From Bacteroidia bacterium (GTDB lineage Bacteria > Bacteroidota > Bacteroidia > AKYH767-A > OLB10), in NCBI GenBank assembly GCA_017995075.1, contig JAGOJO010000023.1, forward strand, positions 1 through 35,961: 35,961 nucleotides of DNA. Reading direction: 5' to 3'. How positions within the stretch are numbered: position 1 is the first letter of the stretch; every line of letters starts with the position of its first letter. The notes under the pieces are model-generated. The model did no database searches. It was not told where the DNA came from and saw only the letters and a list, made by a program, of their open reading frames with translations. Below are positions 35,160 through 35,961 of this stretch, piece after piece. The position numbers and the translations under genes were made by a program.

Positions 35160-35961
35160 ATGTTAAGCAGAAGGCATCTACGCATCCGCGTCATGCAGGC
35201 ATTATATGCCTATTACCAATCCGATCCGAAAGATATTCGTCGCACTGAACAGGAGTTGCTCAACGGAACCGAGAAGATATTTGAATTGTACCTCACTGTG
35301 CTACGCTTCTATCAGGAGCTGGCCCATCAGGAACACCTTTATTACGAGGACACTCCCGCTTCATTAGTTACAGGCAAGAAAAAAACTTCCCTCAGCGCTA
35401 TGGAGGCCATGAAGTTTTTAGAATGGCTCCATTCGGACAAAGCGTATTCAGATGCTATAAAGAAGAAAAAAATCTCCTGGCAAGCAGAATCCGACACCAT
35501 AAAAAAGGCATTCTCTCATCTCCGTCAGCAGGAAGAATACACCAATTTCGCAGCCAAAGCAGATCATACTACCGAGGAAGAACATGCCATGTTAAAATGG
35601 ATGACCCGCGAGTTATTTTCTAAAACCGAGTTCATTCCTCATCTGCTTGAAGAGAAGAATATTTACTGGGCAGAAAGTCTCGACATGATAGAAGCGATGG
35701 TTAACAAGACCCTCGACACGCTGAAAAGTGACGGACAATACGGACTGCTCCCCCTCTTCAAAGACGAAGAAGATGACGTACGATTCATGCAGGAACTGGT
35801 ACAGAAAACCATCCGCGACGACTCCTACTTTCACCAGCTCATCTCCGAAAAAACGAAGAACTGGGATGCAGAACGAATCGCCATCGTTGACATCATCCTC
35901 ATGAAGATGGCCTTGTGTGAAATCATCAATATTTCCACTATTCCTGTTAAAGTCAGCATCA
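35160..35961 (+). CDS. nusB: Transcription antitermination factor NusB, long Bacteroidota form (3' end cut off)
   Basis: The ATG at 35160 opens a frame that stays open to the window edge (267 codons). The start MLSRRHLRIRVMQALYAYYQ is the classic NusB N-terminal helix, and the last visible part (KTKNWDAERIAIVDIILMKMAL, CEIINISTIPVKVSI) is the conserved NusB core near the C-terminus. Between them is a long helical insertion, characteristic of Bacteroidota NusB (about 300 aa instead of ~140). It binds boxA RNA with NusE in rRNA antitermination. Roughly the last 40-50 residues lie outside the window. Confidence 0.9.
   Translation, partial: MLSRRHLRIRVMQALYAYYQSDPKDIRRTEQELLNGTEKIFELYLTVLRFYQELAHQEHLYYEDTPASLVTGKKKTSLSAMEAMKFLEWLHSDKAYSDAIKKKKISWQAESDTIKKAFSHLRQQEEYTNFAAKADHTTEEEHAMLKWMTRELFSKTEFIPHLLEEKNIYWAESLDMIEAMVNKTLDTLKSDGQYGLLPLFKDEEDDVRFMQELVQKTIRDDSYFHQLISEKTKNWDAERIAIVDIILMKMALCEIINISTIPVKVSI

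Overview
The window looks like a chromosomal segment of a free-living Bacteroidota bacterium, probably of the Chitinophagales/Sphingobacteriales type. The evidence is a set of proteins with type IX secretion (T9SS) sorting domains of both type A and type B, a PorP/SprF protein, a PUR-domain DUF3276 protein, a GWxTD-domain protein, the long Bacteroidota form of NusB, and Bacteroidota-type promoters (TTTG, about 20 nt, TAnnTTTG). The species cannot be named from the sequence alone.

Layout. 1-9760: the 3' part of a secreted SprB-repeat/PKD-like protein with a type A sorting domain runs head-on into a giant (about 2,600 aa) PKD/Ig-repeat surface protein with a type B sorting domain. They share one nearly perfect hairpin terminator. 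10145-14718 (minus strand): IPP isomerase, a LuxR-type response regulator overlapping a soluble four-PAS histidine kinase, a single-domain rhodanese, and a small type A-sorted secreted protein. Just upstream of the last gene is a 27-unit heptamer tandem repeat (14776-14964).

15207-17199 is the most unusual part. A 603-bp unit is tandemly repeated. Each unit holds a small GIY-YIG nuclease gene and two copies of the 5' end of a tRNA-Ser gene. Each tRNA fragment is interrupted after nucleotide 10 by the same 41-bp double hairpin. The array ends exactly inside a complete tRNA-Ser(UGA), whose upstream region and first ten nucleotides match the end of the repeat unit. This is what an element that inserts into the 5' part of a tRNA gene and restores it would look like, although plain tandem duplication is not excluded. 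A 122-bp imperfect palindrome starts at the tRNA 3' end, and part of its arm recurs before the next gene.

17201-20234: DUF779 and an aldehyde dehydrogenase, divergent from an AraC-type regulator, with a long inverted repeat between them that is a good operator candidate. 20345-23555: a GWxTD protein, a family 2 glycosyltransferase and a fumarylacetoacetase-family enzyme. 23635-30674: a compact four-gene type B secretion module (adhesin, PorP/SprF, PorE-like TPR/propeller/OmpA protein, second adhesin), with the last three genes overlapping or almost touching. It is followed by a REC-HPt phosphorelay protein. 31562-35961: DUF3276, an ABC exporter half with Asp in place of the catalytic Glu, leucine dehydrogenase with a textbook Bacteroidota promoter, and the 5' part of nusB.

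The theme of the window is surface-exposed repeat proteins sent out by T9SS, with housekeeping and signalling genes between them, and a small mobile-looking tRNA-associated array in the middle.
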